55,088 nucleotides of DNA from Methylobacter sp. (GCA_030679035.1 JAUXTH010000017.1:1-55088), one strand, 5' to 3'; counted from the stretch's first letter, positions 1 to 9,549 are shown. Numbers and translations: made by a program. The notes: a model not told the origin generated them from the letters alone.

Positions 1-348
1 GAGTTCTGAGTAGTTACATTTGATTCTAGCCGGACGGGGCATGTTGCTCCGTTCGAAACGTTTAGCGTTGATTAAGTATAGTCGTTGCGCCAAGCATCGA
101 TAAAACGTTAGAGACGGGGTTGCAAACCCCGTCTCGCTTAGGCAAAAGTAGGCGCCTTTAGGCGACACGAAAAGCACGAAAAAATGGAACGCAGATGACG
201 CTGATAATTATGATTAAATAAGATTTAATCTGTGTTCATCATATTCATCCGCGTCATCTGCGTTCCATTGTGTTTGAGAGCGCTGAGTAATTACATTTGA
301 TTTTTCATTTCCAAGCTTTTTCGTGCTTTTCGTGGACAGATGCAATAT
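1..348. other. Noncoding stretch with nested repeats
   Basis: I see no gene here. A perfect 10-bp-arm hairpin lies at 111-135 (GAGACGGGGT, 5-nt loop, complement). A larger palindrome lies at 185-267. A 20-bp direct repeat beginning CTGAGTA occurs at 6-25 and 283-302 with one mismatch, so the hairpin and palindrome sit between two copies of the same short sequence. This is the 3' flank of the leftward histidine kinase gene, and the hairpins may help end its transcript, although no T-tract follows them. Confidence 0.7.
185..267. repeat. Dispersed palindrome, GAACGCAGATGACGC family, copy 1
   Basis: The two 17-bp arms (185-201 and 251-267) are perfect reverse complements and enclose an AT-rich centre. 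The same arm sequence with small changes recurs at about 2467-2594, 8404-8535, 11646-11916 and 13950-14039, always between genes. Two of those copies are joined to a second block that reads GTCGCCTAGAGGCGCC. No transposase is nearby. A non-autonomous repeat is the simplest reading. Confidence 0.8.
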
Positions 349-1893
349 CTATCCCTTCGGCAATGTAAAGCTGAAAACGCTGCCCTGACCGACGGTGCTT
401 TTCACTGAAATGGTTCCGCCCAGCCGTTTAACCGCTGATTTGACGTAATTAAGTCCCACGCCTTCGCCTTCTACGGCATGATTGCTGCCTCGACGGAACA
501 TCTCAAAAATCTTGGTTTGATCTTTTTCTGAAATGCCCAAGCCATTATCCTTGACGAAGAACCTGAAGTGATCGCTCTGATCGGTAGCCCAGATTTCAAT
601 CCTGCCGGGACGCTTCGGGTCTAAATACTTGACTGCATTCGACAATAAATTGGCAAATATCTGGGACAGTAAATAAGGGTCTGCCTGCACTTGCGGTAAG
701 GGCTGAACCTGGAACTCAGCTTTAGCCTGATTGCTCTGATATTTGATGGCTTCGAGGTTATCGGTTACCAAATCTTGCGTGTCGACTGTGCGGATATTCA
801 ATTCCTGCCGGCCCAGGCGGGAGATCTTTAAAATACCGGCCAACAATTGATTCATTTTGGCGACACCGCCGGTAATAAAGCGTGTCGATGTCGGAATATC
901 GTCGTCTAATATTTCCAATATTGCGGCTTTTTGCTGTTCAGGTAGTTGTTCCATTACTGGATTTAGAACTTTTCGCAAGTCAGTCAGGCTTAAGCCTAAT
1001 TCGTTAACAAAGCCCTGCACATTAATCATTGGCGCACGCAAATCATGCGAAACAATATAAGAGAAATCCTTGAGTTCCTCATTGGATTCGCTCAGTTGTT
1101 GTACCGTCTTGCTCAGGCTTCGGGTGCGCTGCGCTACCAGGTTTTTCAATTCCCGGCTGTGCGCATTGATCGTTTCATCCCGCAGCTGGATTTGCTCAAG
1201 CATCGCATTAAAACTTTCGGTTAATTGTCCGACTTCATCATCCGCATATTTTTTTGCGCGCAAGGCATAATTTTTATCATGGCTAATGACCGTTGCAATA
1301 TCAGCCAAATGCCGGATAGGGCGTGTGAGTTTAGTTCCCAGACGATGAGCCGCGAAAAATGCCAACAGGCAAACAATCGGCAAAACGCCGGCAAATATGA
1401 CCAGCAATCTGTTCAGTTCTTCATATAAACGGGATAAATCCGTTTGCAGATAGAGTCTGCCCAACGTCTCGTTATCCATTTCCACAGGCGTACACAGGAT
1501 AACCTGCTGCCGGGTAAAAACAGCTTCGCCGCAAGGCTCCTGGCCAACATTATGCTGCACAAAAGATGCTCCGGTATTTTCATGGGCCGTGAAAATCGCA
1601 AAGGGAGTGTCGGCGTTATTGAGATACAATTCTGCGGCTAAAAGGTCGGGTTGGGTTTTTAGCGCTTGCAGTATTTTTTGAGCGGCCGGATTGTCATCAA
1701 ACAACATCGCAGGCGCGACGGCAAAACCGCTAACATCGGCAAGGCTTTGTAATTCATGAGCGATAGCTACACGGGAAGAGTAGAACTGATTCACTAGCAG
1801 CACGATGCTGCTGACAGTCAGCACAACTATCGCCGTTACGGTAATGATGAAGGTCAGCTTGCGCGCAATGGAATTATTTCGAAAGGACATCAT
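349..1893 (-). CDS. CHASE-type sensor histidine kinase
   Basis: This is a membrane sensor kinase of 514 residues. A first membrane helix (about 12-34), a periplasmic domain of about 125 residues, a second helix (about 162-182), a HAMP linker (184-236), a short coiled coil, a HisKA domain with the phospho-accepting histidine at about H283 (SHDLRAP), and an HATPase domain with N-box NLLSNAVKYL, DNGLGI and GVGL follow in order. The sensor part (SLADVSGFAVAPAMLFDD) looks like the CHASE8 domain of YfiN-type diguanylate cyclases. The start overlaps the stop of the upstream YfiR-like gene by 4 nt, so the two are translationally linked. No receiver domain is attached. The phosphate acceptor is probably one of the receiver proteins at 4.7-7.6 kb. 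That partnership is inferred. Confidence 0.9.
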   Translation of the reverse strand: MMSFRNNSIARKLTFIITVTAIVVLTVSSIVLLVNQFYSSRVAIAHELQSLADVSGFAVAPAMLFDDNPAAQKILQALKTQPDLLAAELYLNNADTPFAIFTAHENTGASFVQHNVGQEPCGEAVFTRQQVILCTPVEMDNETLGRLYLQTDLSRLYEELNRLLVIFAGVLPIVCLLAFFAAHRLGTKLTRPIRHLADIATVISHDKNYALRAKKYADDEVGQLTESFNAMLEQIQLRDETINAHSRELKNLVAQRTRSLSKTVQQLSESNEELKDFSYIVSHDLRAPMINVQGFVNELGLSLTDLRKVLNPVMEQLPEQQKAAILEILDDDIPTSTRFITGGVAKMNQLLAGILKISRLGRQELNIRTVDTQDLVTDNLEAIKYQSNQAKAEFQVQPLPQVQADPYLLSQIFANLLSNAVKYLDPKRPGRIEIWATDQSDHFRFFVKDNGLGISEKDQTKIFEMFRRGSNHAVEGEGVGLNYVKSAVKRLGGTISVKSTVGQGSVFSFTLPKG

Positions 1894-2441
1894 GGCTTAG
1901 GCCTGTTGTTTTCATCATAAACAGCCAGCGCCAAGCTGAGTAGCCGGGAGCTGATCACTAACCCGGCTTCTTTTGCGGCCAGCAAATTAATTTCAAAACG
2001 GATTTTCTCCTCCGTTTTCACCAGCTCGATAGCGCCGCCTTCCTGAGTAAACCCATCCATATCGCTGACCGTTAGCGCGTGCTGTTGATGGGCAATTTTA
2101 AGCAGGTGCGCCATTTTGTTACGCTCAGACGCAGCAACAAAGACAATATGGCAACCTTTTAAATCATCCGATTTATTTAACAGCTTTGTGACTAATGGTT
2201 TATCTTGAGCGGTGCGCCCATCGATAGCTTTCAATGCGGAAAATCCTAGCGGAGACTCGCCTAAAATACACAGATTGATAGATTCATTGATTTTGCCTGT
2301 CGGCCATTCTACAAATTTGGCAAAGTTATACACGAATGCGGCCTTGACCTCATCTTCGTGAATGTCCTTGTCATCAGCGCCTGCACTGCCGGCTAGTACG
2401 GCCCATAGTGCGAATAGCGCTATAGCGAGTTTTAATGCCAT
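1890..2441 (-). CDS. YfiR family (DUF4154) periplasmic protein
   Basis: The 183-residue protein begins with a signal peptide (about residues 1-22, ending AGSAGA) and carries the family signature AAFVYNFAKFVEWP soon after. YfiR homologues are small periplasmic proteins that restrain a membrane partner with a CHASE8 sensor, in Pseudomonas the diguanylate cyclase YfiN. Here the overlapping downstream gene codes for a histidine kinase with that kind of sensor. The likely role is as periplasmic regulator of that kinase. The upstream gene is a TonB-dependent receptor, a pairing also seen around other DUF4154 genes. Confidence 0.88.
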   Translation of the reverse strand: MALKLAIALFALWAVLAGSAGADDKDIHEDEVKAAFVYNFAKFVEWPTGKINESINLCILGESPLGFSALKAIDGRTAQDKPLVTKLLNKSDDLKGCHIVFVAASERNKMAHLLKIAHQQHALTVSDMDGFTQEGGAIELVKTEEKIRFEINLLAAKEAGLVISSRLLSLALAVYDENNRPKP

Positions 2442-2466
2442 TGTAACTATTGTGCAGCCGAAAGAA

Positions 2467-2594
2467 TGGAACGCTGATGACGCAGATGATTATGATTGAA
2501 TAATATTTTTTTGAATGATCCTATAGAAATCAGTTGATCGCCGTTTTTAGGATTATCAGTGTTTATCATATTTATCTGCGTCATCTGCGTTCTA
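2467..2594. repeat. Dispersed palindrome, copy 2
   Basis: Arms starting TGGAACGCTGATGACGC and ending in the near complement flank an AT-rich centre. The copy fills the gap between the YfiR-like gene and the TonB-dependent receptor upstream of it. It may form a hairpin in the transcript if the genes are co-transcribed. Confidence 0.75.
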
Positions 2595-2595
2595 T

Positions 2596-4566
2596 TTACC
2601 AAGTCACAACCGCTTTGCCGTATACGCTACGCGGTATTTGACTGGCCACCAGATCGGTAGCCACGAACTCGGGATGCCTGTCATCCAGCAGGTTTTGCCC
2701 GGCCACGCTTAACTCTAAGGCCTTGAGCGGCCGCCAGCCCAGCCTTAAATCCAGGCGCGTGTAGTTAGCTACTTTAACGCTTGTATTATTGATGTTATCG
2801 ACATAATACACATTGGTATCGAACTCGATATTGTGCGGCAGGCTCAGTTGCGAGCGTATGGAATACTGATTTTGGGGGCTGCTGCCTTCATTTCTTACGG
2901 TATCGGCATTGCTTGTAGCGCGAGTATCGACAGTCAACCAAGTATAGCCGGGCTGTAGCCGCCAGCTGTCGGTCACCTTCCAGTTTGCATACAACTCGGT
3001 GCCGTAGGATTCGGCTTCTGCGCCATTAGCAAGCACAGACAGGTTCTGCGTCAAGCCGGGGGATCGGACGACCATCGGATAGGTGGAAAGCAGATTGTTA
3101 TAAATATTGTAAAACGTTGCCACATCAACAGAGAAATTTTGCGACATCTGCCCGCGGTAGCCCCATTCGAACGCGGTCACTTCTTCCGTTTTAACGCCGG
3201 AATTGCCGACCATAGTCCCCACTTGTGCATTGGGTAAAACGGGAGGTCTTGCCGGAATTCGGTATAAATCTACCCTGAAGTCTTGCAACCCCCGTGTGGG
3301 CGTATGCACGGCGCGCGACACGCTGGTCCAGGTGCTGTGGTTTTCGTTGAGCTTCCATAATAGCCGCGCGCTGGGCTGATATTCAAAACCGGAATAATCG
3401 TTATGCTCGATCTTGCTGCCTACGGTCAATCTCAGGTCGTCGGTAATGCTGAACTGATCCTGCAAGAAAGCGCTGAACAGCTGAGTCGAGCGGCTGGCAG
3501 GACTAAAGGATGCGCCGTTGAAGTCGTTCAACTTATCGGATACCAAGCGGTAATCCAGGCCCCAGGTAACTGCGTTGAGCTGTCCGGCTTGCAAATTGTG
3601 CTGGAACTCCATGTCAAAGGTGTCAACGAGTTGGTTTATATAATAGCCGCGCCGTTCCTCGGTTGAATAAAAGCCTTGCAGATACCATTCGCCGCTTTCG
3701 TTTTTGTGGGTCAATTTCGCCACCGCATTGGCGCTTCTGCGTGACATATCGGTATCAGTCGCCGTGGGCAAACCGACCGTTTCATCGCCTTGCATTTCCA
3801 GGATGTCGCCGCTGAACGACAGTTCGTCTTTCCCGGTAAGATTGTAATCGGCGCGGAAGCCGCCTTGGCCGGTATTCCATTGGTCATGCGCGTTTTGATC
3901 GTTGCGATTAAGATAATCGGCATTATGTTTGCCTTTGGCATAAACGCGGTAACTGCCGTCTGTGCCCAGATCGCCGCCATAGCGGACTGACCCGCCATCC
4001 TGGTAATTGCCGCCTTGCGCGGACACCAGTCCGCCCTGGGTTTTTTTGCTGTGCTTGGTGCGGATATTGATCACGCCGTTAACGGCATTGGCTCCCCACA
4101 CCGTGCCGCCTGGGCCGCGAATGACTTCGATGCGGTCTATATCCTCTAAAACGGCATCCTGTGCGCTCCAGTAAGTGCCGGAAAATAACGGCGAATAGAC
4201 GGTGCGCCCATCGACCATCACCAGCAGCTTGGTGGAAAACCGGTCATTAAAACCGCGTATGGAAATAGCCCAGGCATGAGCGTTTATTTGCGCCACCTGC
4301 ACCCCCGGCGCCATGCGCAAAACTTCTGGAATACTGGTCGCCCCGGAGCGGCGAATGTCTTCTTGGGAAATCACAAAAGCCGCTGCTGCGGTATCCGCCA
4401 TGGCCTGTTCTTTTTTAGCGACTGAATAGATTTTTACATCCATCAACTCTTCCAGGCTAAGATCGGCCACCTCGGCTTTGGGAGCCGCTTGAGCAGTAAA
4501 CGTGCCCAGACTCGCAGAGAGGAACGTTAAAACCAGGGTGCGTTTTATTGTTATATTTATCATCAC
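2596..4566 (-). CDS. TonB-dependent outer membrane receptor
   Basis: The 656-residue protein has a signal peptide (about 1-27, ending AQA), a plug domain (about 55-170, with IRGFNDRFSTKLLVMVDGR and RIEVIRGPGGTVWGANAVNG) and a beta-barrel ending in the terminal aromatic residue W656, as expected for outer membrane barrels. It would import a ligand using TonB energy. The ligand cannot be told from sequence. The plug type (LSLEELMDVKIYSVAKKEQ at the mature N-terminus) is common in receptors found next to signalling genes. It sits inside a minus-strand run with a c-di-GMP protein upstream and a YfiR-like/kinase pair downstream, so it may report uptake to that pathway. That link is inference. Confidence 0.92.
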   Translation of the reverse strand: MMINITIKRTLVLTFLSASLGTFTAQAAPKAEVADLSLEELMDVKIYSVAKKEQAMADTAAAAFVISQEDIRRSGATSIPEVLRMAPGVQVAQINAHAWAISIRGFNDRFSTKLLVMVDGRTVYSPLFSGTYWSAQDAVLEDIDRIEVIRGPGGTVWGANAVNGVINIRTKHSKKTQGGLVSAQGGNYQDGGSVRYGGDLGTDGSYRVYAKGKHNADYLNRNDQNAHDQWNTGQGGFRADYNLTGKDELSFSGDILEMQGDETVGLPTATDTDMSRRSANAVAKLTHKNESGEWYLQGFYSTEERRGYYINQLVDTFDMEFQHNLQAGQLNAVTWGLDYRLVSDKLNDFNGASFSPASRSTQLFSAFLQDQFSITDDLRLTVGSKIEHNDYSGFEYQPSARLLWKLNENHSTWTSVSRAVHTPTRGLQDFRVDLYRIPARPPVLPNAQVGTMVGNSGVKTEEVTAFEWGYRGQMSQNFSVDVATFYNIYNNLLSTYPMVVRSPGLTQNLSVLANGAEAESYGTELYANWKVTDSWRLQPGYTWLTVDTRATSNADTVRNEGSSPQNQYSIRSQLSLPHNIEFDTNVYYVDNINNTSVKVANYTRLDLRLGWRPLKALELSVAGQNLLDDRHPEFVATDLVASQIPRSVYGKAVVTW

Positions 4567-4687
4567 GCTGTGTCGTAAAAAATATTAATCAGGTAGGTCG
4601 AGTTAGCATAGCGTAACCCGACATACCTTGGTTTTTTCGTGCCTTTCGTTGGGCTACGTTTTTATCATATCCAAGCCTGACACCAAA

Positions 4688-7165
4688 TTAATCAAACAAG
4701 AAGCCTTTTTGCAAAAGCGTCAACAGGTCTGCTGCCGGAACCGGCCGACTGCACAAAAAGCCCTGTCCAAAGTCGCAACCCAGCTGTTTCAGGTATTCCC
4801 GCTGTTCTACGGTTTCTATGCCTTCGGCAATCACCTGGCAATCCATGCTATGGGACATTGAAATGATGGCCTCAATGACATTGCACTGTCTTCCCTGGCC
4901 TATTTGGCTGACAAAACTCCGGTCTATTTTAATAAAATTAAGCGGCATGCCGCTTATTCTGGATAGCGAAGAAAAGCCGGTTCCGAAATCATCCAGGGAA
5001 ATTTCGATGCCCGATGTTTGCACATGACTTAACGTTTCCATCAGCTTGAGGGTGTCGCCCATCAGCGCGGTCTCGGTAATCTCAAGCTTAATCCGGTGCG
5101 GTGCAATAGCATGCTCGGATAAAACCTTATGCATCTGCGCCAGCCAATCATCCAATCGACGAAACTGGATCGGCGACAGATTGATGGCGACTGAAATCTC
5201 ATTAAACGCCTGTTCATCCCAGGCTTTAATCTGTTTAACGACCTCGTTGACCACAAACAGGCTCAGCTCATGGATAAAGCCGCTTTCTTCGGCGACGGGA
5301 ATAAAGTCATCCGGCATGACCATGCCCCATTCAGGATGCTGCCAACGCGACAAGGCCTCAACTCCCATGATTTTCCCGTCACTCAAGCGCCAAACCGGCT
5401 GAAAGAATACTTTAAATTCGCCCTTCTCCAGGCTGTCTTTAAAGGCGCTTTTAAACTGTTGGCGTTTGCCCGCCTCGCGGTTCATTTCAGCGGTAAAAAA
5501 CTCAAACCCGTTTCTGCCGGTTTCCTTAACCCGGTACATCGCGGCATCCGCATGCCTGACAAGGGTTTCATCGTCCCCCCCGTCCGCAGGATACATGGCA
5601 ATGCCGATGCTGGCGGAGATGGCAGCATCAATGTCGCCAGCCAAGGAAAACGGTTGCTCCAATACTTCCAGCATGGTCCGGGCAATATTCTCTATGTCGT
5701 AGTTGGTGCTTAAATTACTAAGAATCACGGTGAACTCATCGCCACCCAAGCGCGCCAGCGTGTCCGTTTCGCGGATGCATTCATTCAGCCGCTTTGCTAC
5801 TTGTATAAGCAGTCGGTCCCCCGCCTCATGGCCGGCGCTGTCATTGACTTCCTTAAACCGGTCAAGGTCTATATACAATAACGCCAGCTGGCTGTGGTTG
5901 CGCTTGGCAGAAGCCACCGCGGAATGCAATCGGTCTTGAAACAACTGACGATTGGGCAGTTCTGTCAGCGAATCGTAGTTGGCTTGATGATAAATTTTTT
6001 CGTCGGCTTGTTTTTTTTCAGTCACGTCGCCAAAAATGGCGATGTGTCGCTTAATGTTGCCGACTTCGTCATGCACATAGGAAATCGATGTCGATTGGGC
6101 GTACATTTCGCCGTTTTTGTGCCGGTTCCAAAGCTCGCCTTCCCAATGCCCATGCTTATTTAAAGACTGCCATAATGCAGTGTAAAAACGGGCATCCTGA
6201 AGCCCTGAACTGAGTATGCGCGGGTTTTGACCTCTAACTTCATCGAAACTGTAGCCGGTAATTTTTGTAAATGCCGGATTCACAACTTCGATGCAGTTAT
6301 GAGTATCGGTAATCATAATCCCTTCATGGATGGTATCGAATACCAGTTCCGCCAGACGTTGCTTTTCCATGGCTTGTTTGGATTCGGTAATATCGATCAG
6401 AAAGCCGCGCAATACGCAGCAGCTCTCGGAATCTATTTCCACGACTGAAACAAGCTGCCTAAGCCAAAGCTCGCTGCCGTCTTTTTTTAGCAGCCGGAAT
6501 TCGAGTCCTTCCTCTTCCTGGCTATGCGACCTCGAAGAACAAAATGCGTTAACCTTGGCATAATCTTGCGGATGCAAGCTGGCTTGCCAAAAACCGTCTG
6601 AAGTCCATTCTTCCAGGCTATGTCCGGTCAGTTTTTCCGCTTGTGAGGAAACATAGCTGAAGCGTCCGGTATTCGGCAGGTATTCCCAGGCGACCACATG
6701 GGTATGATCGATTAATGACCGGTAAAAGGCCTCGCTTTTACTTTTTTCCTGTTCAGCCGCTTCTTTTTCCGCGATTAACCGCTGCTTGAGCAATACCTTG
6801 CCCAGCGTCGTCGGCAGTAACTCTAAATAAGCGCCTTCAGAATCCTTGAGCACAAAATCTTCTGCGCCTTGCTTAATCGCATCGACCACCAATTGCATAT
6901 CGTCAATGCCGGAAATCATGATGCAGACAGCCTTGGGCTGCAATGCCTGAATCCCCTTTAATACCTCCAGGCCATTCATGTCCGGCAGATAAAAGTCTAT
7001 CAGTACCGCATCAAAATCCTGATCGCGCATCAGCATCACGCCTTGATGGCCAGATTCGGTATGTGCAACATGATAGCCTTCGCGCTTGAGTTTTATGCGC
7101 ACCAACTCTGCAAGACCTAAGTCGTCTTCTATATATAAAATGTTCGCAGAAGGCATATCAGGCAT
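4688..7165 (-). CDS. Response regulator with PAS-PAS-GGDEF-EAL
   Basis: The domains in this 825-residue cytoplasmic protein are: an N-terminal receiver (about 7-120, with IEDDLGLAE and LIDFYLPDMNGLE), two PAS domains (about 145-260 and 270-385), a GGDEF domain with the intact motif GGDEF at 474-478, and an EAL domain with E603-A-L and DDFGTG. Both catalytic signatures are intact, so it could make and degrade cyclic di-GMP. Which activity dominates cannot be read from sequence. No membrane helix is present. It is probably controlled by phosphorylation, and the histidine kinase at 349-1893 is the nearest candidate donor. Confidence 0.93.
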   Translation of the reverse strand: MPDMPSANILYIEDDLGLAELVRIKLKREGYHVAHTESGHQGVMLMRDQDFDAVLIDFYLPDMNGLEVLKGIQALQPKAVCIMISGIDDMQLVVDAIKQGAEDFVLKDSEGAYLELLPTTLGKVLLKQRLIAEKEAAEQEKSKSEAFYRSLIDHTHVVAWEYLPNTGRFSYVSSQAEKLTGHSLEEWTSDGFWQASLHPQDYAKVNAFCSSRSHSQEEEGLEFRLLKKDGSELWLRQLVSVVEIDSESCCVLRGFLIDITESKQAMEKQRLAELVFDTIHEGIMITDTHNCIEVVNPAFTKITGYSFDEVRGQNPRILSSGLQDARFYTALWQSLNKHGHWEGELWNRHKNGEMYAQSTSISYVHDEVGNIKRHIAIFGDVTEKKQADEKIYHQANYDSLTELPNRQLFQDRLHSAVASAKRNHSQLALLYIDLDRFKEVNDSAGHEAGDRLLIQVAKRLNECIRETDTLARLGGDEFTVILSNLSTNYDIENIARTMLEVLEQPFSLAGDIDAAISASIGIAMYPADGGDDETLVRHADAAMYRVKETGRNGFEFFTAEMNREAGKRQQFKSAFKDSLEKGEFKVFFQPVWRLSDGKIMGVEALSRWQHPEWGMVMPDDFIPVAEESGFIHELSLFVVNEVVKQIKAWDEQAFNEISVAINLSPIQFRRLDDWLAQMHKVLSEHAIAPHRIKLEITETALMGDTLKLMETLSHVQTSGIEISLDDFGTGFSSLSRISGMPLNFIKIDRSFVSQIGQGRQCNVIEAIISMSHSMDCQVIAEGIETVEQREYLKQLGCDFGQGFLCSRPVPAADLLTLLQKGFLFD

Positions 7166-7189
7166 ATTAAGGAAATAGGGTGAGGAGGG

Positions 7190-7633
7190 TCATTTTATGG
7201 AAGGGACGGCAGCAAGCCCAATCATCAGCCCCAATTCGCGCACAACTTCTGAAAACCGATCAAACTCGACAGGCTTGGGCACATAGAGATTGCATCCCAA
7301 GTCGTAACATTCGTCTATTTCGCGCTGATCGTCGGTGGAGGTTAACATGATGACGGGAATTTTTCGCAGCTTAGCGTCCTGTTTAAGAATACGCAATAAT
7401 TCCACGCCGTTCATGACCGGCATGTTTATATCCAGCAGTAGCAGAGTGCATTGATTAATTGGGCAGTCTGCAAAATTGCCCTGTCCTTTAAGATAGTTCA
7501 GGGCTTGCTGACCGTTTTCAACGGCTTTGATAGGGTTTTCAAGGCCGCCACGGCGCAAATTCTTCTCGATCAATTTCGCGTGGCCGGGATCGTCTTCTAC
7601 GATGATGATGGTTACAAACTGACTTTCAAACAC
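7190..7633 (-). CDS. Single-domain response regulator, Rcp1-like
   Basis: The whole 147-residue protein is one receiver domain of the type paired with phytochrome-like kinases. The acidic pocket (VEDDPG), the phospho-accepting D68 (LLLDINMPVMNG), T/S switch (MLTST) and K120 (VPKPVEF) are all present. There is no output domain. It lies 24 nt upstream of the REC-PAS-GGDEF-EAL gene on the same strand. It probably shuttles phosphate or acts through protein contacts. Confidence 0.92.
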   Translation of the reverse strand: MFESQFVTIIIVEDDPGHAKLIEKNLRRGGLENPIKAVENGQQALNYLKGQGNFADCPINQCTLLLLDINMPVMNGVELLRILKQDAKLRKIPVIMLTSTDDQREIDECYDLGCNLYVPKPVEFDRFSEVVRELGLMIGLAAVPSIK

Positions 7634-7753
7634 TTTATAACCTCAAAAATTGGTGATTATATCAAACCAGCCCCTATACGCTAACACTTACACTTTAGCA
7701 GTTTGATTAATATCACGACTGCCGAAGCGTAGCCTCTATGCGCGAGGCCAATC

Positions 7754-8356
7754 TTATTGGCCTTGGGAAGGTAACGAACCCGTCCAGCCGCTTATAAAGC
7801 TTTCCACCAGCAATACAATCGTATTTTCAACATCGTTAATACTCTCAGCATCCAGCTTGCCGGTCAGGGACAAAGTGCAAATTCCGTGAACGCCGCTCCA
7901 TAGCGCCCGCGCCGCCTGTTTGCGCTGTTGCGCTGATCTGTCTGGCGCAAGTTGTGCAAATTGCGCTTCTATAAGGTTAAAAATCCCGTTGATTTTCTGC
8001 TGATACCATTCAGGTGTCTCGGGCTCAGGCATATAAATCAGAATCCAGCGGTTAAAGTTTTGGCTGGCAAAGTGTAAATAAGCCTTGGCCAGTTCCGCCA
8101 ACTGTTGTTCAGGGGGGGGGGCTTGCACTTGCTGCAATTGCCCGGTCAGATCATCTACGGTATTTGCTTTAATGTGCATGACCAGGTCGGCCATGTTGGC
8201 AAATACCATGTAAACGCTGCCGACGGTATAACCGATGTCCATCGCAATCTTGCGCACAGTTAGCGCCGAATAGCCGTCATTGATGATGATGGTTTCTGCC
8301 GCATCCAGCACCATTTCCCGGATTTCTTCCAGGCTGTGTTTGTTTCGTCTTGCCAT
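7754..8356 (-). CDS. TetR/AcrR family transcriptional regulator with poly-C tract
   Basis: This is a 200-residue repressor-type protein. The N-terminal helix-turn-helix domain spans about 8-60 (LTVRKIAMDIGYTVGSVYMVF), followed by an all-alpha ligand domain. The target is unknown. A run of ten C residues in the coding strand (plus-strand G tract 8112-8121) codes for P80-P82, exactly at the joint between the two domains. Gain or loss of one base would leave an intact DNA-binding domain and destroy the ligand domain. A dispersed palindrome fills the space between this gene and the LysR gene upstream. Confidence 0.9.
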   Translation of the reverse strand: MARRNKHSLEEIREMVLDAAETIIINDGYSALTVRKIAMDIGYTVGSVYMVFANMADLVMHIKANTVDDLTGQLQQVQAPPPEQQLAELAKAYLHFASQNFNRWILIYMPEPETPEWYQQKINGIFNLIEAQFAQLAPDRSAQQRKQAARALWSGVHGICTLSLTGKLDAESINDVENTIVLLVESFISGWTGSLPSQGQ

Positions 8357-8403
8357 AGGTGTGCCTTTAGATGAATATCAGGTAACGACTTAGCCGTTAA
8401 AAA

Positions 8404-8535
8404 ATAGAACGCGGATGATACGGATTCGACTGATACACACGGATAAACAGCGGATGTAAAAAGAAAATAAAATCCGTTTAAATCCACCTAATCAGTGTCG
8501 CCTAGAGGCGCCTACTTTTGGCATCCGTGTTCCGT
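8404..8535. repeat. Dispersed palindrome, copy 3, with GTCGCC block
   Basis: One arm begins TAGAACGCGGATGA and the other ends CATCCGTGTTCC. The right part contains the block GTCGCCTAGAGGCGCCTAC, which recurs at 11879-11903 and, inverted, at about 140-165. It lies between the TetR and LysR genes. Confidence 0.75.
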
Positions 8536-8542
8536 TATAAAG

Positions 8543-9445
8543 TTAGTTCGTGAGTCTATTATTTTCCGCAAAGTACTTGATTAAAAAATCCACAAACGTC
8601 GCCAGTTTGGCGGGCAGAAAGCGTCTTTGCAGATAGGTGGCATAGCAAACCAGCGAGGGGATGCGAAAATCCGGCAAGATCTCGATCAACTTGCCCTGTT
8701 CCAGATAATTCATCACCGATAATTCAGGCGCCTGGGTGATGCCCATGCCCAAAGCGGCCGCCTGGCATAAAGCCCGGCCATTGTTTGAGGCAAAGTGCCA
8801 GTTCGCCTTGATTTTAACTTCCTTGCCACCGTCATTAAACACCCAATAATCTTTATGCGGCGTATCCATATAATGCAGACAGCGGTGCGAACTTAACTCG
8901 GCAATGGTTTGCGGCTCGCCGTATTTGGCGATATAGTTCGGAGAAGCATAGGTGCATAATCGGGTTTGGGCAATTTTTCGGGCAACCACGCCCAAATCAA
9001 GCGTATCCGTGACCAGGATAGACAAATCGAAATTGCCCTCGCTTAAATTAACGTGGCTGTTGTGTAGGGTCATAAAAACCTTAACATCGGGGTATTCGCG
9101 CTGGTATGCGTCAATGGCAGGCACCATATAAAGTCCGCCAAAATCGATCGGTGCGCTGACTTTTAACGTGCCTTTTACCTGTAGACCCAGTTGTGAGGTA
9201 TATTCTTCCAGTTCCGAGAAATCATCCAGCAGCTGTTTGCTGCGGTGATAGTAAATTTTGCCCGCTTCGGTCATGCTCAGCTGCCGGGTTGTTCGGTTTA
9301 ATAGCGCAACCCCCAAGGACTCTTCAAGTTGAGCCATGTATTTACTGATCATCATCGCCGAAAGATTCATTTCGCGGGCAACCGCTGCAAAAGTGCCCAA
9401 TTCAACAATTCGGCAAAATACCTGTGTGTTGGTTAATTTAGCCAT
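8543..9445 (-). CDS. LysR family transcriptional regulator
   Basis: The protein has 300 residues, the usual LysR length. The N-terminal winged helix spans about 1-62 (AAVAREMNLSAMMISKYMAQ, LNRTTRQLSMTEAG) and a periplasmic-binding-like effector domain covers about 90-292. It resembles the CrgA/DmlR subgroup. The gene is divergent from the beta-carbonic anhydrase gene at 9632, so that gene is a plausible target. The effector is unknown. Confidence 0.92.
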   Translation of the reverse strand: MAKLTNTQVFCRIVELGTFAAVAREMNLSAMMISKYMAQLEESLGVALLNRTTRQLSMTEAGKIYYHRSKQLLDDFSELEEYTSQLGLQVKGTLKVSAPIDFGGLYMVPAIDAYQREYPDVKVFMTLHNSHVNLSEGNFDLSILVTDTLDLGVVARKIAQTRLCTYASPNYIAKYGEPQTIAELSSHRCLHYMDTPHKDYWVFNDGGKEVKIKANWHFASNNGRALCQAAALGMGITQAPELSVMNYLEQGKLIEILPDFRIPSLVCYATYLQRRFLPAKLATFVDFLIKYFAENNRLTN

Positions 9446-9549
9446 ATTTATCCCTTTATAAACTTTAAGTTTATATTGTATAACCTATATCGCTATTTGA
9501 AACCCTGTTTTATTGGAGTAGACTCTTGATCGGAGGTAGTAATCTGACT

